The notes below the pieces were generated by a model. That model had not been told where the DNA came from. It searched no databases and saw only the letters and a program-made list of their open reading frames with translations. Source: Candidatus Absconditabacteria bacterium (GTDB taxonomy: Bacteria; Patescibacteriota; Gracilibacteria; Absconditabacterales; Absconditicoccaceae). From it: DNA of 64,000 nucleotides. Shown in pieces: positions 61,207 to 64,000 of the stretch. Numbering within the stretch: the first letter of the stretch is position 1; each line of letters starts with the position of its first letter. The stretch lies in contig JAQUDD010000005.1 in assembly GCA_028685875.1 (NCBI GenBank), positions 1 through 64,000 of the forward strand, read 5' to 3'. The translations under genes were made by a program, and so were the position numbers.

Positions 61207-64000
61207 ATGCCAAGTCCAAAGAATCCTAATCTAAAAGCCTCAACAAAAAAGTCTTCTCCAGTAAAACAATCTCAGAAAAAAAAGAAAGCTGTCACAAAGG
61301 TGGGTGCTCTTCCTGCCACTAAAAAACTCAACACAATTCCGACGGCGATGCTCTATGAAGATTTTTCCTCTCTCTCCGAAAAGATTGTTTTTCAAGGAGT
61401 AAAGACAAATAATCTCAGAAATATTGATCTGACTCTCCCTAAAAATAAAATTATCACTATTACTGGAGTTTCAGGAAGTGGTAAGTCATCGCTAGCTTTT
61501 GATACCATCTATAAAGAGGGGCAATTTCGTTATATTGAATCCCTTTCGAGTTATTTGAGACAGTTTTTCAATCTTTGAGAAAGACCCGATATTGAGTATT
61601 GTAGCGGACTTTCTCCAGCGATTGCGATTGAACAAAATAAAAGAGGGGGAAATAGCAGGAGTACCGTAGGAACGTTGACGGAACTGGATGATTATATTAG
61701 GTTATTGTTTGCCAAAGTCGGAGATACCTATTGTTATAGCTGTGGAAAACATATTCAACCTCAGACAGTAGAACAAATTTTGGCAGAGCTTCAGGAAAAA
61801 TATGCAGGACAAAAGATTTATTTGCTTAAAGAGTCATGATCGCTTACCAGTAAAGCGGACTTGCAGAAATTTGTAAAGAATAATAAACTTAAAGTCGAAA
61901 AGGGCACAGGATTTACGAGATATCTCCTCATCAAAGAACAACAAGAAGAAACGACAGCAAAGGATGACCTAATTTCTGGGAAAAAGAAGAAGAGCAAAGA
62001 TTCTTTCTCTTCTTCATCTTCAGGCTCTGCATGACAGGCATTTTCTGCCCCGATTGAGTATTTTTATCTCGAAGAGCCTGTGATAGGAGAAGACTATTTC
62101 CCATTAAAAGTATATGGAATTTATGATCGTGTGACGATTGAGGAACAGAGGATTCCAAGATTGAAAGAAGATATTATAAAAATTTTGGGAGAAAGTAAAA
62201 AATTCTGAGTATATGCAATGGAAGGAGCAGAGACATCTTTGGTTGAGGAATGAATTTCTACAGAACTGCTCGGAACTTCCAATGTGGAATTTTCTAGTTC
62301 TGCAAAGAAGAAGTCTAAAGATTCTTCGTCTTCGGCTTCGAATGGTACAGCTATAGAGTGGTTCACAGATAAGATGTTCTGTCCAAACTGTAATATTACC
62401 TATCCTGAATTTACCACTCAGCATTTTTCTCCTAATAGGCAGGAAGGAGCCTGTCCTCATTGTCATGGAATCGGAGAAGTCTTGCAGGTGGATTTTGATA
62501 AGATCATCGAACCAAGTTCTCCACTAAAGGATGCGGTGCTTCCCTGGAGAGATTCTAATCTCTGACAAGCGATTCTCAGAAAACTTTGCGAGAAATATGC
62601 AATGAATTTAGAAAAAAATTGGCAGGATCAGCCAGAATGGTTTTTACACGTGGTGGTGTATGGAGATAATGAACTCATCAGAGTCCCCATCTGAGGAAAA
62701 CTGACTAGCATGTATTACCAGGGAATGGAAGATATTATCAAAGAGCAATATGCAAAAGGTGTGCTTACGGTCGATTTTCAGGCGATGTTAGATATGAAGC
62801 CCTGTCCAGAATGTTTTGGATCAAAACTAAAAAAGGAATCCCTCCACGTATTCCTCACTTTTCCCAAAAGGAAAGCAAAAGCTGTCGAGAGTCTGCCTTC
62901 TTTTTCTTCTTTCTTTGTGAATCAAGAGGAATTGCCTTTTACTCACCCCGAAGAAGATGGGAGCTATAAAATTAATATTTGGGATTTACAGAAGATCCAG
63001 CTCCAAGAACTCGGAAAAGTGATAGAGCTTTTTGTTGAGCACACTTTGCACTCGGATATCTTGATTCATAGAATAACCAAGCCCTTGCTTGATAGAATCT
63101 CTACGGTAGAAGATCTTTGACTTGGATATCTAATGACGATTAGGCAGATTGATACACTTTCAGGAGGAGAAATTCAGAGACTGAGACTAGCAAAACAGCT
63201 CGGAAATAAATTGACAGGAATTGTCTATGTGCTAGATGAGCCTACAATTGGTTTAGATATTGCAGAGATTGAGAAGACGATTACCGCAATTAGAAAACTT
63301 AAGGCGATGGGAAATACCATTATTGTAGTAGAACATAATGAGGAATTTATCGAAGCATCAGATTGGATTGTAGAGATTGGACCTGGAGCTGGAGATTTTG
63401 GAGGATATCTGATTTTTAATGGTCCTTATGAGGAGTTTCTAAAGTCTGACTGCTTAACCGCGCAATACATAACGGGAAAGAAGAAAGTGGAGTTAGATTT
63501 TGAACATCATCCTTCCAATCACCGAGTAAAAATTTTTAAAGCATCGAAACACAATCTTACGTGAATAGATGTAAGTCTAAATTTGGGAAGTTTTACGGTG
63601 ATTAGTGGAGGAAGTGGAGCAGGAAAGACGACATTGATGTATACGACTTTGTATAGATTTCTCAACGAGAAGGAAAAATTTGTGCAGTCCTATATCAGAC
63701 TTCAGCTTTTGAAAAAATGATTATCTTGGGAAGAAATTTTGGCTGCTCCTGTGATGAGATCTGAGGAATATGCACACTTCGAAAATTTAGCGTTACAAGA
63801 GTTTTATGCTGACCTGTGAGTTGAGAGAATTCAAGGATACGAAGAGATAAAAAACACGATTTATGTGGATCAATCTAGTATTGGAAAAACTCCAAGAAGC
63901 TGTCCTGCAACGTTTGTGAATGTCTTTGATAAGATTAGAGTGCTGTACGCAGGGACAACAGAAGCAAAATATCTAGGATTTAATAATAGCTATTTCAGCT
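61207..64000 (+). CDS. uvrA: Excinuclease ABC subunit UvrA (runs off the window)
   Basis: UvrA recognises bulky DNA damage in nucleotide excision repair. About 930 residues are visible. After a basic Lys/Ser/Pro-rich ~50-residue extension come [15 protein letters not shown], Walker [29 protein letters not shown], zinc Cys pairs (CYSCG, CPNC, CPHCHG, CPEC), the signature [26 protein letters not shown] and the second ATPase start [11 protein letters not shown]. At least eleven TGA codons read as Gly. Two Ser/Lys-rich inserts (around 61975-62035 and 62305-62345) are unlike normal UvrA. Confidence 0.95.

Noticed and set aside
1-64000. Widespread apparent frameshifts and premature stops
   Set aside because: They are TGA codons read as glycine, not sequencing errors or pseudogenes.

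Overview
The window comes from an A+T-rich bacterium that reads UGA as glycine, not stop (NCBI genetic code 25). This code is known from Absconditabacteria (SR1) and Gracilibacteria of the Candidate Phyla Radiation. Under the standard code most genes break into pieces. Reading TGA as Gly restores full-length SecA, RsmH, TruD, UvrD, ClpC, PilB, UvrA and others, and the TGA codons fall on glycines that are invariant in those families, including Walker A glycines of UvrD and ClpC. Every gene end that I resolved uses TAA or TAG. Two archaeal-type AMP phosphorylases also fit this group. All coordinates below were assembled by reading through TGA, so several genes are much longer than a standard-code annotation would show.

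Layout. 1-3780 (minus): SecA start, a degenerate pyruvate kinase and a PilT-like/KH ATPase. 3965-6438 (plus): three unknown genes ending in a polytopic membrane protein. 6497-7760 (minus): rsmH and an FtsL-like gene, then rplI (plus). 8691-14374 (minus): Pif1-like helicase, then a glycosyltransferase and two tandem cardiolipin-synthase-like genes. 14540-15922: M23 peptidase. 16096-18140: pflA and truD. 18195-19541: a decayed island with a purM fragment, a small membrane gene and a tyrosine recombinase remnant. 19679-23722: Na/Pi transporter and UvrD. 23867-27168: small genes, a PHP-only DnaE fragment, a broken copy of the clpC 3' end and a HAD hydrolase. 27417-33495: ClpC, PilB and small unknowns. 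33624-43202: tsaE and a set of envelope proteins (BdbC/DsbB-like, L,D-transpeptidase, CAP, phosphodiester glycosidase), with an unusual two-gene ATP-grasp ligase/metallocarboxypeptidase locus (35893-39183) in the middle. 43273-48019: active pyruvate kinase and two AMP phosphorylases. 48035-53875: two very large paralogous proteins of unknown function. 54016-64000: a free-standing IleRS C-terminal domain, a NADAR-family gene, recX, yebC-like, ruvX, a repeat cluster, tsaB, membrane proteins and uvrA.

The strongest candidates for something new are: (i) the fused ATP-grasp ligase plus DUF1704/MATCAP-like carboxypeptidase with an adjacent RimK-like ligase, which could add and remove a terminal amino acid on a target; (ii) the tandem giant paralogues with a shared C-terminal region; and (iii) short palindromic repeats of the GTCATTGCGAG...GTGGCAATCC type lying in frame inside truD and uvrD. 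The window also holds several split or reduced versions of housekeeping proteins: PHP-only DnaE, IleRS tail and PurM C-half.

I saw no rRNA, tRNA, CRISPR array or intact insertion sequence. Functional calls rest on motif recognition by eye, without database searches.
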